NCBI GenBank assembly: GCA_012033095.1
Contig: JAAUPO010000176.1
Coordinates: 1 to 5,826 of the forward strand
Source of the DNA: Synechococcaceae cyanobacterium RL_1_2
Lineage (GTDB): Bacteria; Cyanobacteriota; Cyanobacteriia; Cyanobacteriales; JAAUPO01
Direction: 5' to 3'
Length of the DNA stretch: 5,826 bases
The translations under genes were made by a program, and so were the position numbers. Numbering within the stretch: position 1 is the stretch's first letter; each line of letters begins with the position of its first letter. The notes below the pieces were generated by a model. It worked only from the letters and a program-made list of their open reading frames with translations, did not search any database and was not told the DNA's origin. This document shows, piece after piece, positions 1 to 5,826 of the stretch.

Positions 1-930
1 GGAAACTTGATCTATGACGATGGTTTCCTCAAAATTATGAAGCATAGCGATCGCTTAGTACGCTTTATCAACACAACGGAACACCCTTACAATGTGCAGC
101 CCATGTGGAAAAATATTCGCACCGTACTAAAAGCAATGCCAGAGGGAGTGTACACCGATCCCGTTGAGCCAGACACCCCCTTTCGTACCATGATGATCGA
201 CGGTGATGGATTACAAAGTCGCATCAAAATTCCTGGCCGAGCAGCGATCGCATTTGAATATCAATGTGCCCTAACGGAAATTAGTCGAGTCGCTATTTTA
301 GGCCTGGGCGATCGCTGTGCCGTCAGGATGTTACTCCATAAAATGGAATACGATGGGCCCGCCTATCCCTTTGATCTGACCCGTACCACCAATTTAAGCG
401 ACGTCGCGGACATGATCGAACAGGGATTTGATGGCATGTGGAATCCCAAACATCTACGCTATGTCCACAATGAACGGCGCATTTATCACACCCAATGGAC
501 AGAATTATCCTTTGCCCATGAAGTCGAGAAAAAAGACGATCCCCAAACCGATATGACCCCGATCTATCAACGGATGGAAAAACGTTATCGCGGGCGGGCA
601 GAAAGATTTTGGTACACCATCGACCATTGTGATGAAGTGTTATTTATTCGCACTGGCCCAGCCAACCGAGGCCAAGTGATTGATTTAATGCACAAATTGA
701 ATTATCGGTGTCAAGGTAAACCATTTAGATTACTAATCATGTCCCACCAAAATAGTAGGGAATTTGAAAATTTACCTAACGTCATCCACCGCAATCTATA
801 CTTCAATCCAGATCAAATGTACGATGATTTGGGTTATTGGCTCCACTGTACCCACCTAATGCGATCGCTATTGGTAGAACTGGGCATAACTAGCAAAAAC
901 CTGTATTGGTGCCCTCCCAAGGTGGGATAA
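1..930 (+). CDS. DUF1796 family protein (putative papain-like cysteine peptidase), 5' partial
   Basis: The frame is open from the first base, so the gene probably begins upstream. A TTG at 7 and an ATG at 37 are possible internal starts, but neither has a convincing ribosome binding site. Counting from the TTG, residues about 95-290 resemble DUF1796 (putative papain-like cysteine peptidases). The segment has a strand plus LGLGDRC (C104 is the candidate nucleophile), then AYPFDLT at 119-125, a histidine at 171 (FAHEV) as a possible catalytic partner, and an RGRAERF helix (195-201) followed by VLFIRT (211-216). Members of the family are often found near surface polysaccharide or glycosyltransferase genes, but no substrate is established. 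The preceding ~95 residues match nothing I recognise and could be the end of another domain. No signal peptide or membrane segment is visible. Four HIP1 octamers lie in this gene. The family call is from remembered motif patterns; peptidase activity is only a prediction. Confidence 0.7.
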   Translation, partial: GNLIYDDGFLKIMKHSDRLVRFINTTEHPYNVQPMWKNIRTVLKAMPEGVYTDPVEPDTPFRTMMIDGDGLQSRIKIPGRAAIAFEYQCALTEISRVAILGLGDRCAVRMLLHKMEYDGPAYPFDLTRTTNLSDVADMIEQGFDGMWNPKHLRYVHNERRIYHTQWTELSFAHEVEKKDDPQTDMTPIYQRMEKRYRGRAERFWYTIDHCDEVLFIRTGPANRGQVIDLMHKLNYRCQGKPFRLLIMSHQNSREFENLPNVIHRNLYFNPDQMYDDLGYWLHCTHLMRSLLVELGITSKNLYWCPPKVG

Positions 931-942
931 CATTATTTTTTT
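915..942 (+). terminator. weak possible terminator after the DUF1796 gene
   Basis: A 5-bp stem (TCCCA 915-919 with TGGGA 923-927, loop AGG) overlaps the last codons of the gene. It is followed by a run of seven T at 936-942. The stem is short and an 8-base gap separates it from the T run, so it would be an inefficient terminator at best. Confidence 0.25.
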
Positions 943-950
943 GAATCTCC

Positions 951-979
951 ATACCCTACTTTGGTAGAAAAAGAGGTAT
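951..979 (+). other. nested inverted repeat between the DUF1796 gene and glgB
   Basis: ATACC (951-955) can pair with GGTAT (975-979). Directly inside it, CTAC (956-959) pairs with GTAG (964-967) around the loop TTTG, leaving a 7-base A-rich bulge (968-974) on one side. The two helices could stack. It lies downstream of the T run after the first gene, so it could be a 3'-end structure or part of a leader. No known RNA family is recognised. Confidence 0.25.
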
Positions 980-1095
980 CAAGGAACTAAACTAAGGGCA
1001 AACCTATTATAGATTCATCACAATTAAAAATTTTCTAAAAAACTTCCTAGGGTAAGCTGCGGTGAACCTAGCATAAAAAAGCATAGAAAGAACAA

Positions 1096-1123
1096 TTGAT
1101 ATATTATTTTCAACAACTATACA
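1096..1123 (+). promoter_or_regulatory. sigma70-type promoter candidate for glgB
   Basis: TTGATA (1096-1101) and TATACA (1118-1123) are separated by 16 bases. Each matches the -35 and -10 consensus well. The predicted start near 1130 gives a leader of about 30 nt to the ATG at 1160. The surrounding 931-1159 region is AT-rich and has no other coding signal. No clear Shine-Dalgarno sequence precedes the ATG, which is common in cyanobacteria. Confidence 0.4.
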
Positions 1124-1136
1124 AAAAATATACAAA
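1118..1136 (+). repeat. 8-bp direct repeat TATACAAA, 11-bp period, in the glgB promoter
   Basis: TATACAAA occurs at 1118-1125 and again at 1129-1136, one helical turn apart. The first copy contains the proposed -10 hexamer. The repeat could give two alternative -10 elements or a same-face binding site. It could also be chance in an AT-rich leader. Confidence 0.45.
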
Positions 1137-1159
1137 TTACCATTTATAAACCTACTTTC

Positions 1160-3125
1160 ATGGAAACAACAGTCAAGACAGCCGCCGGTTGGTTTAGTGA
1201 TGAAGACCTTTACCTATTTGGTCAAGGCACTAACCACCGCATCTATGAAAAAATGGGGGCCCATCCCACCACCATTAACGGGAAAAAAGGAGTATATTTT
1301 ACTGTCTGGGCTCCGGCGGCCCAAAGGGTCAGTGTAGTAGGGGATTTTAATAACTGGAATTCCAACGACTGCGTGATGGAACGCAATAAAATGGGCATCT
1401 GGGAAAAATTTATCCCTGGCATGAAAGTAGGTGAAAAGTATAAATATGCCTTCATTGATAGCCAAGGCCAGCATCGTTTCAAAACTGACCCCTTCGGTTA
1501 TAAGCAAGAACTCCGCCCCGCCACTGCCTCGATCGTGGCAGAACTAGATTACGTTTGGCATGATCAAGAGTGGATCAATCGCCGCAACGTCGAACAACCC
1601 TATCAACGGCCCGTATCCATCTATGAAGTCCATTTAGGCTCCTGGATGCACGAAAATTGGGATGCCCCAGCTGCTAACAACATTGATAAGGTGGGTGTGC
1701 CGTATAAGGATCAAGCTCGCTTTTTGAACTATCGGGAACTAGCCGATCGCATGATCCCCTACGTCAAAAAATGGGTTATACCCATATCGAACTGATGCCC
1801 ATCACCGAGTTTCCCTTTGATGGTTCCTGGGGCTATCAAGTGGTAGGCTTTTTTGCTCCCACCTCCCGCTTTGGTTCCCCCCAAGACTTTATGTATTTTG
1901 TGGATCAATTCCACCAGGCAGGAATTGGGGTGATTATGGACTGGGTACCGGGTCATTTTCCCAAGGATGATCATGGTTTAGCCCGGTTTGATGGGGATTG
2001 CTTATTTGAACACCTTGACCCCCGCAAAGGCGAACACCAAATTTGGGGTACTTTAGCCTTTAACTATGAACGCAACGAAGTTAGAAACTTTTTAATTTCT
2101 AGTGCCCTATTTTGGTTTGAGAAATACCATATCGACGGAATCCGGGTTGATGCGGTGGCTTCGGTGATCTATCTCAACTATGAGCGCACCGAATGGATTC
2201 CCAATATCTACGGTGGAGCCGAAAACCTAGAAGGAATTCAGTTTTTACAAGAACTAAACACCGCCATTTCCAGTATTACCCCAATGTACTCTCGATCGCG
2301 GAGGAGTCCACCACTTACCCCAATGTGTCCCGCCCCGTGGATCAAGGGGGTTTAGGGTTTAACTTTAAATGGAACATGGGTTGGATGAATGACACCCTAA
2401 AATATTTTCTAACCCATCCCCACGATCGCTCCAACGTTCACGAAAAGTTAACCTTTAGTATTTGGTACGCCTTCACCGAAAACTTTGTGTTAGCCCTTTC
2501 CCATGACGAAGTAGCCCAAGGCAAAGGGCACATTTGGCAAAAAATGGGGGGTCTCAATACCAGTGTGTATGAACGGGCCGCCGATATGCGCACCCTATTC
2601 GCATTTATGTTTGGTCACCCCGGCAAAAAAACCATGTTTATGGGCATGGAAATTGGCCAAACCCACGAATGGCAAGTTTACGAAGATGTGGATTGGGATA
2701 TTCTCCAACATGAACCCCACCAAAAAATTCAATTATTGGTGCAGGATCTCCATAAACTTTATAAAAGTGAACCAGCCCTCTACACCAATGACTTTGGTAA
2801 CGATGGTTTTGAGTGGATTGACTGGAATGACGCTGGTCGTGGTTTAGTTTCCTTTGTGCGTAAAGATATTAACTCTGACCAAGAAATTTTAGTCATTTGT
2901 AACTGCAAACCTTTCCGTTATGATAATTTCTGGTTGGGCACAAGGCAGGAAGGGATCTACGAAGAAATTTTAAACACCGATAACCTCCGTTACGGTGGTG
3001 CTGATGTGCGTAACATTGGGGAGTTAAAAACGAGGCATTGGCACCATTCCCATTGGCCCTTTGCCCTAGAAATTACGGTTCCCCCCATGACGGGTTTAAT
3101 GTTCAAGAAAAAAAGAAATTTCTAA
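1160..3125 (+). pseudogene. glgB: 1,4-alpha-glucan branching enzyme (GH13), broken by two frameshifts
   Basis: Branching enzyme cuts alpha-1,4 glucan chains and re-attaches them by alpha-1,6 bonds in cytoplasmic glycogen or semi-amylopectin synthesis. The gene reads in three frames: 1160-1771, 1772 to about 2274, and about 2275-3125. One added base at each junction restores a 655-residue protein. Repaired numbering: a CBM48-like domain at about 45-125 (YFTVWAPAA, VGDFNNWN); region I DWVPGH (D261, H266); nucleophile in [10 protein letters not shown] (D321); acid/base in SIAEEST (E382); LSHDEV (D450); and a C-terminal beta domain from about 550. The N-terminal N1 module of the ~770-residue cyanobacterial GlgB is absent. 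This is therefore the shorter form, possibly one of several branching enzymes in the genome. As written, translation stops at 1793-1795, within the early catalytic domain. Conservation on both sides of each lesion is excellent, so recent mutation or sequencing error are both possible. The family call is firm; its status as a pseudogene is uncertain. Confidence 0.88.
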
Positions 3126-3199
3126 CACCGCTCGGGATCTGGGCCACAGCTCAAATTTAAGTACAAATAAATGTAGGTAACATTTTACCCATTGCCCCT

Positions 3200-3230
3200 A
3201 TGCCCCATTTCTTTCAAGTGGGGTATTTTT
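3200..3230 (+). terminator. intrinsic terminator after glgB
   Basis: CCCCATTT (3203-3210) pairs with AAGTGGGG (3216-3223) around the loop CTTTC, with one T-G wobble. Three further pairs (3200-3202 with 3224-3226) extend the stem to about 11 bp. TTTTT (3226-3230) completes the signal. It lies about 75 bases beyond the glgB stop codon and about 50 bases before the kinase start, so it should separate the two transcription units. The other 3126-3281 intergenic DNA holds one HIP1 octamer (3247-3254) and nothing else I recognise. Confidence 0.7.
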
Positions 3231-3281
3231 AATGGGAAAATCTATAGCGATCGCGATCGTCTTGTTGCCCCATTTAAACCT

Positions 3282-4706
3282 ATGACCATTAAAATTTCCC
3301 TTCAATTTTTGAATAGTTCGTTGCGGGATCAGACCTATACCTACGACGAAAGAACCATGGTATTGATTGGCAGAAACGACGATTGTGATATTAAATTACC
3401 GAAGATCGAAGAATTTAGCCAAATTTCCCGCCATCATTGTTTATTGAACATTAATCCCCCAGAAATTAGAATCCGTGACCTGGGGAGTAAGAATGGAACC
3501 TATATTAATGATCAAAAAATTGGGCAGCGGCCGAAATATTTGACCCCAGAAGAGGCAAAAAAATTGCCCTATGTGGAAACGGAATTAAGGGACAATGACA
3601 CCATTCGCATTGATAATTTATTGATTCAGGTGAGTTTCGTCCAGGAGCTGGGGGGGGAGCAAAATAGTGATCCCCTCGCCTCAGATCCCCTATTGCCGAG
3701 CACCTTTAAGCTGAGCGGTGGACAAAATGGTGATGGGGAAATGATCGCCCCACCGCCCCGGGGTAATTTGATGGGGTTTGTGAAGGGTTGGTTAAAACGC
3801 TTAATGCAGGGGGATCGACCCGATCCTTCCTTGTTACCAATTCAGGGATATTATGTAAGTAAGTCCATCGGCAAAGGGGCATTTGGAGAGGTCTATTTGG
3901 CGATCCATAACCAAACCCAAAAACGGGTAGCCCTAAAGGTGATGTTACCGGAAATGGCCCAACATCAACGGCAAAAGGAATTGTTTTTGCGGGAAGTGGA
4001 AAATACGAAAGCTCTCAACCATCCCAATATTGTGAAGTTATTGGATTATGGTTTTTCGGAGGGAATTTTTTACTTTACCCTGGAGTATTGCGATCGCGGC
4101 AATCTATATCAACTCTGCAAACAACAACCCCATCCTTTTACGGTGAAGGAAGCTTTGGGGTTAATTATTCCGGTATTAGATGGCTTAGACCATGCCCATA
4201 ATGTAGAAATACCCTATGTTAAACAACGGGATGGGGGTTTAGGTAAAGGGGTGGGCTTGGTGCATCGAGATTTGAATCCCAATAACATTTTAATTATGGA
4301 GCAGGACGGGAAACTAATCCCGAAGGTGAGTGATTTTGGGATTGCCAAAGCTTTTGATAATGCGGGTTTAAGTGGCCTTTCCCGCAGTGGGGAACACCTA
4401 GAGGGCACATTACAATTTATGTCCCGCACCCAGATTTTACATTTCAAATATGCCCAACCAGCCCTTGATGTATGGGCCGCAGCGGCTTGTTTGTATTACC
4501 TTTTGACGTTCAAATATACCCGAGAATTTTCTAGTGGGGATCCGATCCTGACCATTCTACAAACTAAAACGATCGCGATCCAACGTTATAACCCCGATAT
4601 TCCCGATCGCTTAGCCCAAGTAATTGATCTCGCCTTAAATGATACGGGGGATTTACATTTTACTAACGCGATCGAATTTAAACAGGCGTTACTGAGTGCG
4701 ATGTGA
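3282..4706 (+). CDS. FHA domain-serine/threonine protein kinase fusion
   Basis: This is an intact 474-residue soluble protein. The frame stays open back to a TTG at 3192, but that extension would encode the glgB terminator hairpin. The ATG at 3282 also begins exactly at the first predicted FHA strand (MTIKISLQF), so I choose it, although no strong Shine-Dalgarno sequence is seen. The FHA domain, which binds phosphothreonine, covers about 1-120: IGR (29-31), ISRHH (48-52), GSKNGTYIN (68-76). It is followed by a low-complexity, proline-containing linker (about 121-185). The kinase domain runs from about 190 to the end: glycine loop GKGAFGEV (197-204), K219 in VALKV, an alpha-C glutamate in LREVEN, HRDLNPNN (328-335), SDFG (350-353). 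The usual HRDLKPxN lysine is an asparagine, and the APE region reads MSRTQ. There is no membrane segment and no C-terminal sensor domain. The FHA domain may dock a phosphorylated partner or the kinase's own phosphosites. Its targets are unknown. Confidence 0.9.
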   Translation: MTIKISLQFLNSSLRDQTYTYDERTMVLIGRNDDCDIKLPKIEEFSQISRHHCLLNINPPEIRIRDLGSKNGTYINDQKIGQRPKYLTPEEAKKLPYVETELRDNDTIRIDNLLIQVSFVQELGGEQNSDPLASDPLLPSTFKLSGGQNGDGEMIAPPPRGNLMGFVKGWLKRLMQGDRPDPSLLPIQGYYVSKSIGKGAFGEVYLAIHNQTQKRVALKVMLPEMAQHQRQKELFLREVENTKALNHPNIVKLLDYGFSEGIFYFTLEYCDRGNLYQLCKQQPHPFTVKEALGLIIPVLDGLDHAHNVEIPYVKQRDGGLGKGVGLVHRDLNPNNILIMEQDGKLIPKVSDFGIAKAFDNAGLSGLSRSGEHLEGTLQFMSRTQILHFKYAQPALDVWAAAACLYYLLTFKYTREFSSGDPILTILQTKTIAIQRYNPDIPDRLAQVIDLALNDTGDLHFTNAIEFKQALLSAM

Positions 4707-4745
4707 ATAACATAGGCCACGGTTTAGGATTTATTGGTAATTGCC

Positions 4746-4772
4746 TTGTTTCGTTATGGATGGATCTAATAT
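4746..4772 (+). promoter_or_regulatory. weak promoter candidate for the toxin-antitoxin pair
   Basis: TAATAT (4767-4772) is a good -10 match, and TTGTTT (4746-4751) could serve as a -35, but the spacing is only 15 bases. It lies about 30 bases ahead of the antitoxin ATG. No terminator is visible in 4707-4804, so read-through from the kinase gene is also possible. Confidence 0.25.
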
Positions 4773-4804
4773 AGGAATAAGCCCAATTTTATGATGATGG
4801 TATT

Positions 4805-5071
4805 ATGCACATCACAGTCCAAATTCCCGATGAAATAGCTCAACGACTGGATCAACCCCAGGGCAATCTTTCCCGTCGTATTTTAGAAGCCATTACCGCC
4901 GATGCCTATAACCATGGCCAAATCACCACCGCTGAAGTAGGTCAAATTCTTGATTTACCATCCCGCATGGCTGTACATAGCTTTTTGAAGCAGATGGGGG
5001 TTTACCTTAACTACGATGAAGCCGAACTAGAACAGGATCTTCAAACCTTAAAGGAGTATAGATCGCAATGA
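4805..5071 (+). CDS. UPF0175 family antitoxin
   Basis: This 88-residue protein resembles UPF0175, small DNA-binding proteins that usually precede a PIN-domain toxin. It has an N-terminal strand, MHITVQIPDEIAQRL, typical of the family. A helical segment follows (about 20-40), then TTAEVGQILDLPSRMAVHSF (about 42-62), which fits a helix-turn-helix-like unit, and an acidic tail (about 70-88) likely to contact the toxin. The ATG at 4805 gives the family's usual N-terminus. Three ATG codons at 4791-4799 are in another frame. Its TGA stop overlaps the next gene's start in an ATGA arrangement, so the two are translationally coupled. It probably neutralises the PIN nuclease and represses its own promoter, by analogy with other type II pairs. 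The reading frame is intact. Confidence 0.85.
   Translation: MHITVQIPDEIAQRLDQPQGNLSRRILEAITADAYNHGQITTAEVGQILDLPSRMAVHSFLKQMGVYLNYDEAELEQDLQTLKEYRSQ
5051..5056 (+). promoter_or_regulatory. Shine-Dalgarno site for the PIN toxin
   Basis: AAGGAG lies inside the end of the antitoxin gene, 11 bases before the toxin ATG at 5068. It is the clearest ribosome binding site in the window. It supports the 5068 start and coupled translation of the pair. Confidence 0.6.
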
Positions 5072-5541
5072 TTGTGATCTCTGATACCTCTCCAATCTGT
5101 TATTTAGTTTTGATTGGCCAAATTGACATCCTAAGCATTCTTTACCAAAAAGTTATCATTCCCGACGCGGTTGCGGCTGAACTTCGCGCCTCCCAAGCTC
5201 CCTTAGTATTGCAAAAGTGGATAGCAAAACCTCCTAATTGGCTTCAAATCAAATCTATTGCCCCATCTCAAAAAATAATGAAATTAGGAAAACTTGACCC
5301 AGGAGAACAAGAAGCGATTTTATTGGCGGAACTGCTCCAAGCTGATTTGGTCATATGAGATGATAAAGCCGCAAGAAAGATTGCCCTGGATTCTGGATTA
5401 AGAGTTATAGGTCTTTTGGGTATTTTGAAAGATGGGGATCAATCTGGTTTATTGGATTTAAAGACTACCTTTGAACAATTATCTGAAATGGGTTTTTGGG
5501 TTGCACCGAGTTTATTGAAACAATTATTAGCAACCAAATAA
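5068..5541 (+). pseudogene. DUF3368 PIN-domain toxin with an in-frame stop
   Basis: PIN-domain toxins of this family are predicted Mg-dependent RNases held inactive by the UPF0175 partner encoded just upstream. The frame runs 157 codons to TAA at 5539-5541, the normal family length, but TGA at 5356-5358 interrupts it at codon 97. Visible motifs are ISDTSPI with the first acidic residue D6, a VAAEL segment with E38, and DPGEQEA (77-83) with E80/E82. Beyond the stop come DDKAARKIA (D98, D99) and GLRVIGLLGIL, both typical of DUF3368. The truncated 96-residue product would lack the last acidic residues and about 60 C-terminal residues, so it is probably inactive. A single base change, for example TTA to TGA, explains the lesion. 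The downstream part keeps its frame and conserved residues, so the stop is recent, read through, or a sequence error. The ATG overlaps the antitoxin stop. Confidence 0.8.
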
Positions 5542-5590
5542 CCAAACAATTATCGCTATGGACATAAAGCAAAACTTAAGAGGATATTTT

Positions 5591-5627
5591 AGAAGTCCCC
5601 CTTACTCCCAATTTGGGGGATTTAGGC
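5591..5627. repeat. inverted repeat of a dispersed cyanobacterial intergenic type
   Basis: TCCCCC (5596-5601) pairs with GGGGGA (5615-5620) across a 13-base loop, and is followed by TTTAGG. The AAGTCCCCC...GGGGGATTTAGG pattern resembles short repeats I recall as common between cyanobacterial genes. That is from memory, not a search. It could form a hairpin after the toxin gene, but no T run follows, so I do not call it a terminator. Nothing coding is seen in 5542-5715. Confidence 0.45.
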
Positions 5628-5715
5628 GGCGACAACATTTGATACTTTTCAGACATACTCTAAGGGTAAAATGAGGGAGATAACATCATCAACTTCCAGT
5701 AAAAGCACCTAGGCT

Positions 5716-5826
5716 ATGGCTATTTTCACTGTCGGGACGTGCCTGAATCGAGATAAATACAAAATTATTCGATTATTGGGGGCCGGGGGCTTTGGCATTA
5801 CCTATTTGGCGCAAAACCAGAAAACA
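5716..5826 (+). CDS. serine/threonine protein kinase, N-terminal fragment (3' partial)
   Basis: The ATG at 5716 opens a frame of 37 codons that runs off the window. It encodes a short lead (MAIFTVGTCLNRDKY) followed by KIIRLLGAGGFGITYLA, the glycine-rich ATP loop of cyanobacterial Hanks-type kinases (G22-G27 region). The short N-terminus places the kinase domain first, and any sensor or WD40/TPR region would be beyond the window. The ATP-binding lysine is not yet reached. No strong ribosome binding site is visible. It is a second kinase gene in the same orientation as the FHA kinase, with the toxin-antitoxin pair between them. Its loop sequence (GAGGFGIT) differs from that of the FHA kinase (GKGAFGEV), so they are not recent duplicates. 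Confidence 0.8.
   Translation, partial: MAIFTVGTCLNRDKYKIIRLLGAGGFGITYLAQNQKT

Noticed and set aside
1214..1507. Minus-strand open frames opposite the start of glgB
   Set aside because: They are antisense shadows of a strongly conserved GH13 N-terminal region and have no recognisable protein features.
1759..1974. Minus-strand open frame opposite glgB
   Set aside because: It is a shadow of conserved catalytic-domain sequence with no homology signal or start context.
1766..2275. Programmed frameshifting to make full-length GlgB
   Set aside because: Two separate events would be needed, the second site has no slippery sequence or stimulatory structure that I can see, and branching enzymes are not known to use recoding.
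2563..2847. Overlapping + strand open frame inside glgB
   Set aside because: It is an alternate-frame reading of the conserved C-terminal part of the branching enzyme; the residues look random and Cys/Trp-rich.
3192..3281. TTG-initiated 30-residue extension of the FHA kinase
   Set aside because: It would translate through the glgB terminator hairpin (3200-3230), has no ribosome binding site, and the FHA domain starts at the ATG at 3282.
4214..4447. Minus-strand open frame opposite the kinase activation loop
   Set aside because: It is a shadow of the kinase catalytic domain, with no ribosome binding site or known motif.
5591..5627. CRISPR repeat or transposon end
   Set aside because: There is only a single copy in the window, with no spacer array, transposase or target duplication.
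5639..5672. TTGATA ... TAAAAT as a promoter for the last kinase gene
   Set aside because: The spacing is 22 bases, too long for a standard sigma70 promoter.

Overview
This window looks like cyanobacterial chromosome. The octamer GCGATCGC (HIP1), a hallmark of many cyanobacterial genomes, occurs six times in 5.8 kb (47-54, 244-251, 308-315, 861-868, 3247-3254, 4090-4097). Chance would predict about one per 65 kb. The gene content fits too: a glycogen branching enzyme, an FHA-Ser/Thr kinase, a second Hanks-type kinase and a UPF0175/PIN toxin-antitoxin pair. The species cannot be named from the sequence. Every gene found is on the + strand.

Layout: (1) 1-930, the 3' part of a gene for a DUF1796 (putative papain-like cysteine peptidase) protein. 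(2) 931-1159, an AT-rich intergenic region with a plausible promoter (TTGATA-16-TATACA) for the next gene. (3) 1160-3125, a GH13 branching enzyme (glgB), about 655 residues when repaired. As written it is broken by two separate one-base deletions, in an A6 run at 1766-1771 and next to 2274/2275. All GH13 catalytic residues survive across the three fragments. (4) 3200-3230, a strong intrinsic terminator. (5) 3282-4706, an intact FHA-protein kinase fusion with an unusual catalytic loop and P+1 region. (6) 4805-5071 and 5068-5541, a translationally coupled UPF0175 antitoxin and DUF3368 PIN toxin. The toxin is interrupted by an in-frame TGA just before its last acidic pair. (7) 5542-5715, intergenic DNA with an inverted repeat of a dispersed cyanobacterial type. 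(8) 5716 to the end, the first 37 codons of another Ser/Thr kinase.

The genes do not form one operon. glgB has its own probable promoter and terminator, so it is probably transcribed separately from the FHA kinase. The toxin-antitoxin pair is a compact bicistron lying between two kinase genes. I see no convincing undescribed system. The main points of interest are three reading-frame lesions in otherwise well-conserved genes, which mean either very recent decay or base-level sequence errors, and the divergent FHA kinase.
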